Source: Psilocybe azurescens
Taxonomy: Eukaryota; Basidiomycota; Agaricomycetes; Agaricales; Agrocybaceae
Length of the DNA: 64,000 nucleotides
Direction of reading: 5' to 3'
Assembly: GCA_023853785.1 (NCBI GenBank)
Contig: JAJIRX010000622.1
Location: forward strand, 124,001-188,000
The translations under genes and the position numbers were made by a program. The notes under the pieces were generated by a model, which was not told the DNA's origin, made no database searches, and worked only from the letters and a program-made list of their open reading frames with translations. Below, piece by piece: positions 37,322 through 48,213 of this stretch; the first letter of the stretch is position 1, and every line of letters starts with the position of its first letter.

Positions 37322-38649
37322 CTAGAATATCCAACCGTTCGTGCGCAAATCATACCGAGGGTTTACGAAAACACTGAACGTGTGCATGGGGTCGATCATG
37401 AACGCGAGAGAGTATGTAAACCAAGAAACAACCCATACATACCCAATACATCGTACCCAGGCCTTAGGTTTGGATTTAATTTTGTTGTTAACGTTGTTGT
37501 TAACCATGGACCCATTAACTCCGTTGATTGCTTTCCCGTTCAATTTTATGGGGTTCATTTGGTTTTGGTGCTGGTCGTTCTGTGTGAGCTGGGACCAAGC
37601 AAGAGCTACGATTATCTCCAGGGTGATGCCGGCCCCTTGGAGGCAGAAGAACTTGAACGCCCCGTATCCCATTCTGCCGAGGAACATGTATTCCCCACCA
37701 ATATGTACGAGCCCGGAAATGAGGAATGCCATATTTAGAAAGAGAGCTGTATGGATCGTGCGAAGAATTTTGTTGTTGATTTTTTGCGAGAGAGGTGGAA
37801 GGCGCAGAACTTCAACCAGGATAAAGTGAGACGCCGCTAAAAACTCTATTCGGAGGATCAGATATCGCTGGATTATATACAACGAATGTATCAATTCTGA
37901 CCTTTCTTAACATCTGATGCCATACTTTTCTATGTGGTAATTGTATCAGTTTATGCCATTATTACTTTACTGTCAAATGTATACACAACTTACCTCCAGA
38001 AGCGCCTCACAGTCCAAGCCTCAAGAGGGGAACCGAACAGTGATGGCCATCTGTCTGGAGTCGAGAAGCCCAAACCCACGACGAGAGCTGATATAGCGCA
38101 GCTCGCTGCGTTAATGCGGGCAGCAGCAGCAGCTCCAAAGCTAACAACACCGAGAGCACGCCAAAGAAAGGGAGATTCCGAAACAAGCTGGCCTGGTGTG
38201 TTCATGGCAGGGTTCGATACAGCCGTAATAAACGCTACGCATTCAACCAGGACACTCAATCCGGCAACGGCGAGTCGCACACGAACAAATTTCCATCGGG
38301 GTGTTGAAGGCTCGTATGGCTCGGGAAGATCACTAGGCTCGTGCGCCCATCCTAACCCGCGGTTGTTGGTGTATAGATTGAAAGCCCACCGGATTCTTTG
38401 CGACAAAGGTTTTTCAGTGATTGTTCCTGAGTGTGGTTCATGATAATTGATGAGGGTGTTTGGATCCGTGAAATACATAGAGTCGAGGGCAGTCAGAAGC
38501 TGCGTAAGGAGAGCAGAACCTAGGCCGAGGTCCGCGGCGGGGTCTCCAGTATTTGTTTCGGTAATGAGGTAGTAAGATATCCACGTCAAGGACACCAGTA
38601 GGACGGCTTTGGTGAATCGTCCATGCCCTGGTAAGCATGCTACAAGCAT
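37322..38649 (-). CDS. Wax synthase-like membrane O-acyltransferase
   Basis: It is a multi-pass acyltransferase of the wax-synthase domain group, which transfers acyl groups from CoA to alcohols, including terpenoid or aromatic hydroxyls in fungal secondary metabolism. Blocks seen are LPGHGRFTKAVLLVSLTWIS, IRWAFNLYTNNRGLGW, then the hallmark DRWPSLFGSPLEAWTVRRFW joined by an intron (GTAAGT...CATAG) to RKVWHQMLRK. Another intron precedes FLAASHF, and then come FLNMAFLISGLVHIGGEYM, with the likely catalytic histidine of the wax-synthase fold, and the last helices ending NGWIF. A polar Asn-rich insert (near 37500) lies between two late helices. The start is uncertain: 38649 is the first in-frame ATG, but an earlier exon is likely since the usual first helices are missing. 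Confidence 0.8.
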
Positions 38650-39130
38650 GCATAGCGAGAATATTACGCAGAGGGCGACATTTATAGGCTTTTATTGCCT
38701 CGAGGGTCACTGTGCATGGGACACTGCTAGGTGGTGGTAGAGGGAAGAGAGAAGGCTACCGATTAATTTGATGGCACGTTGAAGTTTAGTTTACATAGGC
38801 GCGTCTGCATCTTGGCGCCATCACTGCATATGTGACAGTACTTACGGTATCGTGAACTTTGCGACACGGGCAAAGTATTACACTGTCGGTTACTCGGAAA
38901 TACACTTCAATTGAATTAAAATTGAATGTGATCACCAACTCGCTGGCACCAACGCCGGCTAAAGATGAACTTCATTCTTAAATGAAACACTTGTCAGCCT
39001 TTGAGACTTGGCAATGAGTCATGAACATGAACTCATCGAATATTTCCATGAAATAACCACTGCGTAGTGTTTAAAGGAGGAGTGATCGAGCCATTGTTTA
39101 ACTTGTTCTTCAAAGTTCAAAAGGTTGACA
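38650..39130. other. Divergent intergenic region
   Basis: It may contain a missing first exon of the acyltransferase near 38700-38760, and it holds the CK2 beta promoter. No element is recognised. Confidence 0.35.
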
Positions 39131-40420
39131 ATGGGGTGAGTGGATCTAATCTTATCTAATCTTGTCACATTCGCGTGACTCGACAGACGGGGTTCACTGT
39201 AACCCGTCTTTAACTTGTCTTCAACCTTCTACCTTGCAACCTTCGACAGGAACAAGTTGTGTATATTTCTTCTATCGATCTGTAATATCTGACCTGGAAT
39301 TAAATTTAGTGGAAGAAGCATCCACAGGATCCGACTCAGATTATTCCAGGTGCGTTCTTGTGCTTTTTCTGCAGGGATTGTCTGGTTGAATTGACAGCTT
39401 GATTTGCATATAGCACAGTACGGCCTATCTGTGGAATCTTGAAAGAGCATGATAATGATTGTGTCGATTGTAGTGGATATCCTGGTTCTTATCGTCGAAG
39501 GGCAACGAATACTTCTGTGAAGTCGACGAAGACTTCATTTGGATCGTTTCAATCTTACGGGTTTAAACAACGAGGTTGCGAACTATGCTCAAGCTCTAGA
39601 TCTCATAACCGACAGTCTGGGTGCGTCGGTGTATGTCCTGCTGAAAGACCCATCTAATTTGGAGCTTTTTTAGATGACGATATCCAGGATGAACTACGCG
39701 GATCACTCGATGTGCAAGCACGTCTCCTCTATGGCCTCATTCACGCAAGATGGATCGTCACCGCACGAGGACTGACCAAAATGGTATTTCTCGCCTTCCT
39801 AGAATCTAGTCATCTCCTACTAACCAACCCAACCCCATTAGCTGGACAAATACAAACGCGCCGACTTCGGACGTTGCCCGCGCGTCCTCTGCTCTTCCCA
39901 ACCCCTCCTCCCCGTCGGGCTGACAGACATCCCCTACGAGAAATCCGTCAAGCTCTACTGCGGCAAATGCGAGGACCTCTACTCTCCCAAATCCTCACGC
40001 CACGGCTCTATCGATGGCGCATACTTCGGGACAACATTCCCGCATCTGCTGTTCCTCGTCTATCCCACCTTGATCCCGCCCAAGGATGGGGAGCTCCCTT
40101 CGTCCTCTGCGGCGGGCGCGAACAGCGGCACGGGAGACTCGAGGAGCAGACGGCGGCTGCGTGAGGAGCCAGAGGTGGCCGTAGCGGCGGAGGGCGGGGC
40201 GAGAGCATACGCACAGCTAGCGCTGCTATCAAGGCAGAACGTTATCGCCCACGCATATACGGCTTCCAGCTCAACGAAACAGCCAAACTCCAGAGGTGGC
40301 AGGAGGCCATTCGAGATCGGTACGTGTGCCCTCAAGGTTCCTTCAATATCCATCTAATGCATTTGCTCTCCATAAAGCCAAATCGCTCGTCTAGAAGCGT
40401 TGGAAGATAAGGCACCATAG
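39131..40420 (+). CDS. Casein kinase II regulatory subunit beta (one frameshift)
   Basis: It is the regulatory dimer core of the CK2 holoenzyme. [20 protein letters not shown] and [20 protein letters not shown] form the helical part. [20 protein letters not shown] and [16 protein letters not shown] follow, then [10 protein letters not shown] and [17 protein letters not shown], the two Cys pairs of the zinc site (Cx4C, Cx2C), and [18 protein letters not shown] late intron (GTGAGG...GCACAG, about 40163-40218) joins RRRL to [19 protein letters not shown], and the final exon ends [10 protein letters not shown] at 40420. The frame breaks at TTT 39538-39540, where one more T gives DFILDRF. The first exon is unresolved: an [12 protein letters not shown] segment (39310-39350) looks right but is out of phase with the next exon. 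Start 39131 is only a guess. Confidence 0.92.
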
Positions 40421-41166
40421 ACGCTTGCCTTTAGTTCCACACGTGTCATGTTTTCATATATTATTTATTGACTCTTTTCAAGTTCTTCACACTGTTCGTT
40501 GATCTCAAAAGCTCTCGTCATCCGTACGAAGCCTTTTAATCCCCCTTGGCGAAACAAGACCTTTACTTTTCAATACTGCACCTCTAATCCCACAACTTTA
40601 TTTCATTCAGGGGAAAAAGTCCAATGGGACAAATAAAATGATTATCCACTGTCATGATCACGATTCATCGATATCAATCAAAGGGCCCATCACATCAAAT
40701 TGAATGCATTTGTACAGACTATATACATATCATGAGGATTGTCGTAATCAACTACTGCAGATGATAAAAAGTTATAAAAAAAAAAGCACTGAGGCATGTA
40801 AATGTAAATGGAAATGCGAAAAGATAAAGCGCGTTGTAAGTATGTAAATGAATTCAACCCAAAAGATGATCAGTCCAGTCCTTCGATTCGACGAGCACCG
40901 GCAAAAGAGAAAGAAAATCGTCTGCAATGCGACATCTTGGAGAGCCATCGCAATTTAAAGCCTCCCAATCTGCGGAAGGGTCTATTGCTCCTTTGAAGCC
41001 TATGCTTCTTAGAGCCTTCCATGGGAGAACTGCATGCAATTGCATCTCGACACCGCAGTGCCAGCGAGTATGGCATGGTACTCGCCAGCAGAGGGATTAA
41101 CAAACAACAAAAAACAACAAGAAAACAAAATATACATCATCATCGACGTTCCTAACGAACGTCAAT
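40421..41166. other. Intergenic region, convergent gene ends
   Basis: It contains two 3' ends. An A10 tract at about 40777 and AT-rich DNA are the only notable features. Confidence 0.4.
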
Positions 41167-44100
41167 CACACAGAGGCCTGCCAATCGCTAGCAAGCCCGC
41201 TTGCCCAGGGAGCATCCGTCGCCATGCCCATTGAGGCGTTCGAAGGGCTAATCGACCGCTCGCGCTCGCGCGCCCGCGTCGTCGCGAGAGGTGTGTACGC
41301 CGTGTACGAGGAGTCCGCGCCGGATCCCATCGATCTGAGGGTGGTTGACTTGTCGGGGCCCATGTGCACAGAGGGCGGGGATCCGATTACGGGAGAGAGC
41401 GGTGGCTCCACGCTGGGATGTTGGCTGTGATGCCCGCCAGATCCGGATCCTGTACTCGACGACGCGCGCATCTGATGCCCATACCCAGTTCCATGCCCGA
41501 ACGCAGAGAGCGCTGGCGAGAGCCGCTTGCGCTCGTCCGACGATATGCTGCCTGTGCGGAGGAGCGAGTGTGCACGCGAGGATGTAGACCCCATGTGCGA
41601 GCCTGCAGGGGCGGAACCTGTCGAGCGGTTTGACGGTGTGAAGTGGGAGCGCATTGAGTGTAGCGAGCCTTGTTCGGATGAGAGCCCCCTGGACCGGGCA
41701 TGAACTACAGAAACAAAACGAGGTCAGCTACGATGCTTTTGTTGTGTTTAGACAATTAGAAGTAAACACATACCAAACCAAATGTCCCTCGTCTACTAGG
41801 ATCAAAACCACCACCACCTGCACCACCACTACCAGTAGATGAAATCGTCCTCCAGCCCTGCTCAGCATTTGGCGGCTCCTCCTCCAGCACATCAATCGAA
41901 ATAGCATTAATATCATGACTATGGTCATTGTAATGAATCGCAGCATAATCTAACGCATGAATCCCAGTCGAGAACCCAGCGAACGAGCCTCGCGACGCAG
42001 TGACCTGCGTCGCGGTGTCCGACCACCCCACGGGGCGGATCGTCGTCGTCTCCAGCCCAGGCGGCGGGAAGGGGGCAGCTTCGACCCAAAGCTACTGCCT
42101 GTCGGCGTGTCTTTCAGGGAGGAGATGGACGAGAAGTAATTGAGCGCGGTGGGGGCGGGCAGGTCGAGGATATCTGAGGCCGGTGAGTCTCTGAGATCAG
42201 GAGCACTGGATGTTGGCGGAGGAGTAGATGATGTGGCTAGAGGACGGTCGGTGTACGCAGGTGGGCTCGCGAGCGGGCTGCCAGTCCACGCCTGCTCGGC
42301 AGGTTCCTGTTCCGCTGGGGTCAGCGCACGCGGAAGCGGCGCCAGCAAGGGCGTAGCCGGCAACGACGACTGCGCGTCATGGTACGTCGTCGCGCCAGAT
42401 GCACCACTGCGCGCACTCGTGCTAGAAATCGGGCGGAGGCCGTCCGTGCCGGTGCCCACGCCCAGCCCGCCTCTCGGGCGGTTCCCGAAGCTGTCGACTT
42501 GTCGACTGTCTGGGCTAAGCATGGAGCGTCCGGTCTCGAGGTCCTTTTCTGAGAGCGGAACGGTGGAGTATTCAGGTGTGCTGGCGGTGATTGAGTGACG
42601 CGGTGAGTCGAGGTTCTTGAACCAGCTGAGACGGCCGATGTTGGCCAGGCCGCCGAGACCCAACGCACCCAAGAAACCCGTGCTTGGGCCCGCACCAGCG
42701 TCGTCAGGGATGTGCGCCGTGGAACGGGGGCCAAGGTCCTCAACCTTCACACGACGCGCTGTGAGTAGCGTCGCCGCCTCCTCAGGATCGCTTGGGCCCA
42801 AAGAGGATTTATTGGAGAGGTTCGATGGCTGGGTTGTGACTAACGGGCGTTCGCCGCCTATGAGCGGACTATATCCTGCGGGAGAAGACGTGTTAATGAG
42901 CCGCGGGGGCACCTGCGGGTCCTGCGAGTACGCGTAGGCGCCTGCGTACTCCTCATCTGTGTACTGGTACTGGTCTGCATTGTCCGGGAGGACGCTCTCG
43001 CGTCCGATGCGAGCCATGTCCGAGGGTGAAAGCGTCACCCCGCCGACCTCCTGGTGCTCAGGCATGCTGGGCAGATACCCGAGACTAGGTCGGTCCAGGA
43101 GAACGCCAAAGCCAGACGCATTAGAGTTCGTTGAGCCAGAGGAGTTGCTGCCTGTGGTGGCAACAGGGGTGGCACGCGGGAGGTGCCGCCGTTGCGAGAA
43201 GCTGCTTGGCTAGGAACTTGGGTCATAGTTGCTGCACCTACCGCAGCGCCTGCCGCTACTCCAGGCCACTGCGTGGGACTGCTGCGCTGAAGGAACGGGT
43301 CGGCTTCCTCGCCGCTGTGGCGGGGCGAACCCTCGCCTGGTGCGCGGCCCCCCTGGTGGGACAATATAATAGTCCTCATCGATCGGTGTTAAGGTGGTGA
43401 AATTCCGCCTGTTTCTGCGGCCTTTCAGACAGAGGAATAGGAATAGCGCCAAGACAAAGAGGAAGACTAGACCGAGAATGCTGGCCACAATGACTCCGAC
43501 CAGTTGGCCTCTGCTCAGGCCCGATGCTTGTATAGGGCTCGGAGCAGTGGAGGAAGAGGGGAGGCGGATGATGTAATAGAACCAGATGGTGAGAGAGATA
43601 AGGATGAAGAAGAAATTGAGGATGTCAGTGAGAGGGATGATGTGGGTGATGTAGATGATGTAGATACGGATACAGATGAAGCAGAAGACGAGGTGATGGA
43701 GGAGGTGGGTGTCGCGGAGGTTACAGAAGCGGGAGAAGAAATAGATAAAACAGAGGTTGAGGATGTCGCTGAGGTCGTAAGTATTGTCGTGGTAGTGGGT
43801 GTCGCTGTCGTGATAGATTGTGGCGCTGAGGTGGTTGTCTGCGGAGTGGCAGAGGGTAGAACGATTGTGGCTGGCTCAGTGGATCCGCCAAAAATATACA
43901 GAGAGCCGAGTGGTATCTACATTCATTATAAGCTCATTCCATGCATGTTGTGACTCTCAAAATGACTTACACTTGGCCCAAAGTACGTTGGTGGGATGTA
44001 CTCAATGACGGTGTCTGTGGCCACAGGGTTCCCTGCCGCATCCGTGATGACCACTGGAGAGGGTGATAGCCACGGGGAAATTGTTGTGAAGGTTGAGACA

Positions 44101-44180
44101 TATTTCTATAGTCTCTATAGGATCTGTGCAAGTCGTATGCTGAAAAATAATCGTTAGTAGAGAGCGTGGGTGGCTTCAAG
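41167..44180 (-). CDS. Large Ser/Thr-rich single-pass membrane protein (several frame breaks)
   Basis: The gene starts upstream of about 44150 in an unresolved exon. Early blocks are HTTCTDPIETI and WLSPSPVVITDAAGNPVATD, then YIPPTYFGPS, joined over an intron to IPLGSLYIFGGSTEPATIVL. A stretch of over 100 residues is almost only Ser/Thr (43860-43520), likely O-glycosylated. One helix follows (LVGVIVASILGLVFLFVLAL) with basic KGRRNRRN behind it. The inner part of over 500 residues is disordered and includes RPSLGYLPSMPEHQEVGG, SPSDMARIGRESVLPD and DAPWASGLASDWQASV at the end. Layout resembles cell-wall sensors, but no WSC module is visible. Frame changes at C6 43348-43353, near 43170, and at G5 42071-42075 are needed to link these blocks. 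Stop at 41167. Confidence 0.72.
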
Positions 44181-46496
44181 TCTGGATGATCAGAACATAT
44201 AAGCGCCTATCCTATATGATATATAAGTAGAACATACGAAGGCTTTGAAAATATGATTTTGGGGTATTTAGAGAGCAGGATATCCTTCGATATCTAGGTA
44301 GGAGTAGGGGGACGCGGGAGAGAGAAGGAACATGCATGCCCGTCCGTCGCGTCAAAAGTCGAACCAACACCACGTGATCATGCCACATTCGCCGTGGTTC
44401 TTTAAAGAAATTCTTACCCATATGGGGCTCTTTCTTCCCTCTCACCTCGGGCTATATTTGCTTCTCCGTCTTTCCACAGCACAAGAGCAGAGGTTTCTCC
44501 AACAGATGTGAATGATAGAACACGATGAACGTGGGTGAAATAGTATCGTAAGTCGCTTTTTTCCGCTAGTCAAGGCACAGTCGAGCTGCGACTTTACTAG
44601 ATACAGGCTATGAAGCTTTGAAGGAGCCTAACCCCTTTGTACATAACCCCTTCACGCGGGGAAACCAAGATAAGATACCTTCGCCGGATACAAGTGGGCC
44701 ATTCCTCCTATAGCTTGCAAGTGTCGCATCAGCCGTAGTCATAGGGTACAGATTATCTTCGCCGCAGATAAAAACAGAAAGAGCCCCGGAACCCATTATC
44801 TGTTCGGTGCGTTAACGATCAGGAACAGCAAAGAATAGCCGCTCTGAATATACCTAATTCTGCCTCTCATCTCCCTTTGATCAAAGGAGTTCTGGCCTCG
44901 AAGAAATCTTTCCGCAAAGGCCTCATTATTACGCGCTAATCAGTATTGGCTCAGAGGCCTTTCAACCCTCCCAGGAGACCGGGGCAGTGCGTCATCAAAG
45001 GAAATAGGATCAGACTCACGACTACCTCAATGATCTACAACATCATATGATGAATTGTCGGTAGCCTACCCGCTTTGGACTTGATGAATGCAAAGAAAGC
45101 CCGAGCCCACGAACGGATTTGCGATGCATATCATCACAGCCGCGTAGTCATAGTCACTCTAGCCGCAAACGTAGGCATAAGCGGCGTCATCCTCGAGCCC
45201 GACGTTTTCTGTCATACGAAGTGTGCGGTCAGTCGATATTACTTATTGCCTCCGACCCGAGAGTATCCACGACAAATACTATGTTGGCAGCCTTTTGGAA
45301 CGAGCTTTGAGATTGAGCCGCATGACCTACAACGACAAAGATTAAACTCAACGCTAGAGATACTTGCTGGTGCCGGTGCTTCAAGAATAACGATTGACGG
45401 TGGCCGTCAGATTTACTTGCAATCCTATGATCTTCACTTCGTTGTTCTCAGGATTTATCTAGGACCCCATCCTCGTGATCACCAATCTAATCACCGCCTG
45501 CACCTGAGGCCGAGGCTCCCCGCAACGAATCGATTCAAAGACCAAAATACTACTTATTGCATAGCCAATGGATGTGCATTGCAGATTGCAGACGTTCTAT
45601 AGGTCTGATCCTGTGATATCAAAAGGCAGATGAACAAAATAAAAACCAGCGCTCAAATCAGGCCTAATTAGAAGGTATTCCAAACACAAGTGATTGTCCA
45701 TGACAAGGTGAAGATAGCACAACGCCTGGGCACGGCTTATCTCAGCGTGAGCGGAAGGTCGGTCAGAGCAGGCCTGTTTGTTGCGCAATCTCCTGTTATA
45801 AGTTCGCCCAGTCCAGTTGTGCGGGGTGCCTGAGGAAATCTAAGAGGCGATACTGAAGAACAAGTGAAGAACTTCGGAGAATGATTTGGAAGATGTCATA
45901 ATACGGTCCGACAGTGCACAGGGTTTTGTTTTCCGGTTCAATATTTCAATATATTTCTGTTCAGTTCCATGCTTTATCCTGACGATATATTTACATTGGC
46001 TGATCCTCTGCAGGAAATGTAAAGCGAATGATATTACACTGCTTGAGATAACACCGACAGAACGCTGGAGGATTGGGTAGAATAATCGATTGCTTTGTAA
46101 TCGGTCATAGTAGGAGTATATGTGTCTGTGTGAAAAATATAAATACAGAAAGTGCAGCATACAGTGGGATACAGTGATTGATTACTCCATGACAGTGAGG
46201 CATAGGTGTGGCAGAGAGGGCGTCGTGTATGAATACCCAGGCATAAATATAGTACAGGCAGGCATATTCACCTCAGCCAAACCGTAAGCGATGAATAGAA
46301 AAATAGGAGTGGGGGATTGCATAGTGCAGAAGAAAATCATAGTAAAACAAAATGATATTTCCTCAATAAGAAAAAGAAAGATTCTACAAATGAAGAACAT
46401 CATTCTTGTTAGATGAATAATATGGCATGTAAAAGCTCTATTGAACTTACCAAATATTTTACACCCCCTCAACATATAGTTTGCAACCTATATCAT
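44181..46496. other. Intergenic region of about 2.3 kb with unrecognised frames
   Basis: A plus frame at 45075-45602 (175 codons) is the longest; I recognise no domain in it. Frames at 45840-46160 and 46182-46475 (minus) look like AT-rich untranslated DNA. The membrane protein's first exon may lie near 44180-44350. Confidence 0.4.
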
Positions 46497-48213
46497 CTAC
46501 CTGGTATGCCTTGTAGTAGTAGGGAGACCACTTCCAGACCCTCTCTGCTCTGCACGATCAATGTCCAAAGAGTTATCAGAATTGCTGCGTCGAGGTAAAT
46601 TAGGCTGTCCATGGTATTGTGGGACTTCCATAAACCGAGTGTTAATGCCTGAGATATTAGAGACATATTCAGCCTGAGCCTGAGCCCGTCGACGTTGTTC
46701 TTGGATAAACGGATTCCTGCCCCTTTCAATATCAATTTCGGGGAGCCGAATGGTTTGATGAAAGCTTGTACTCTGAGTCTGGTAGCCTGGGTTCATGTTC
46801 CCAGAGTATGAGATGTTCTGAAGATAGATATACGTACTCAGTAAGCTTTGTGTACATTTTAAACAAAGATGATGTTTGTTACTCACCTGCTGGAACTGAT
46901 CCCGAGTGAAATAGGCAGGCATTCTCTCTGCAGGTTGTTGATGGTGGCCAATGGAATGGGGAATTGAACTTCCATAGGAAGGCCTCAAGAATGGGTTCTC
47001 TGGACCAGTGTCAGTATCTCGAAGAGAATTGAGCATATCCCGCGAATTGATATCATTAAGGGTCCTCCTCCACATTTCCGGATTTGAATGGTTTCTGCGT
47101 AACATGGCAGGTGGGACTTGTAACTGTGAGGTGGAGGCCTGCATGTTGGACGAACCCATCGAAGGCGATGTCTGGGTCAGGGAATTCCCCTCCGTGCCGG
47201 TTTCGGGGGTCGAGTGTTGGGTGTCTTTGCGCCCGCGAGAGCGCTTTGCTTGTTTCTTTGTACCGCACGTCCAGGAGCCAGTAGTCTCCTTGTCCTTCTG
47301 CATGATGAGGGCGTTTTTCTTGTCGAAAAATCCCCTTCAACGACAAATTGTGTCGGATGGAGCGCTATGAGTGTAAACTAAGTATAGAAGACGCAGACAG
47401 AATGAAAAACCAGCTAACTCTGTGAGGCTTATCCAACGAATCTCTGTAAGAGGGATATCTCTCTTCGACAGCCTGGCATATCTGGCCAAGAGTAAGTTTC
47501 TTGTGAGGACTTCCCCATATCGCTAATCTTGCCATAGTCGTAATTGATGGCTTACTGGCCCCGTTGAGATCATCCGGCAGAGCGTAGAGAGTGACGGGTG
47601 TTGGATAAGGAATACCTAGGGTTTGGCGCAGATAATCCTCGGTATCTGCGTCCGTGGGTCGCTCTTCTCTGGAATAGACCAAATCAATCACAGTATCGTC
47701 AGGGTTGGCGTCGTCCTCTGTCGCCTCGGGGCTTCCCTGTGACGATCGATCGGCGTCTGCGTCGGTTGATCCTCCCTGATTGGAAGAAGGGAAATACAAT
47801 ATGTTGATATCGTCATCACTTTCCTCCTTCTTCACTGCTTCTTCTTGAGACCCTAGGTACGGGTCGAGGAAGATATCTGTCGACGTGTGCTGAAAAATCC
47901 ATTTTCAGTACTGTTTTATTCACTATGGGAGAAAGACGTAGCACTCACCGATGATGCCATAGAGTCTGATCGCCAGTCACGATGATCAGCGACAAGCTCA
48001 TCGATGATGAAATAGCGACTTACCAGACCTCTCGCCACCAACATCGAAGCTGAAATTGTAGTGGGGAACGTGATGCGTCTCCTCTTTTATATTGCCTTGA
48101 AAATCATCCATAAAATTTGGATCCTGGGCGTATAGTCGCGGTGGGTCGTAGATTGCGTATCTTAACCTCCTGGAGTTGAAGGCCTGCCTTGGTAACATGA
48201 GGTATCCTTCCAT
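46497..48213 (-). CDS. Forkhead-domain transcription factor
   Basis: This is a nuclear DNA-binding regulator. The start at 48213 reads MEGYLMLPRQAFNSRR. A small middle exon (DSMASS) joins HTSTDIFLDPYLGSQEEAVK, an acidic region. The winged helix is ITTMARLAIWGSPHKKLTLG, QICQAVEERYPSYRDSLDKP, then after an intron RSIRHNLSLKGIFRQEKRP, the recognition helix with N, R and H in place, and GQGDYWLLDV. Basic KKQAKRSRGRKD follows, consistent with a nuclear signal, and a disordered tail ends TTTRHTR at 46497. The switch from LLDV to TKKQAKR needs a one-base frame change near 47262-47275. Forkhead genes with this split domain are common in agaricomycetes. The subfamily is not assigned. Confidence 0.87.

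Noticed and set aside
37341..37829. Plus-strand frame of 162 codons
   Set aside because: It is antisense to the acyltransferase's last exon, whose protein is clearly family-like.
40008..40353. Two frames (minus) overlapping the CK2 beta gene, rich in Ala/Pro/Ser
   Set aside because: They are shadows of the GC-rich CK2 beta linker; the plus strand carries the conserved protein and introns.
43504..43953. Plus-strand acidic Glu/Asp/Val-rich frame
   Set aside because: It is the antisense of the Ser/Thr-rich ectodomain on the minus strand, which connects to a membrane helix and conserved tail.
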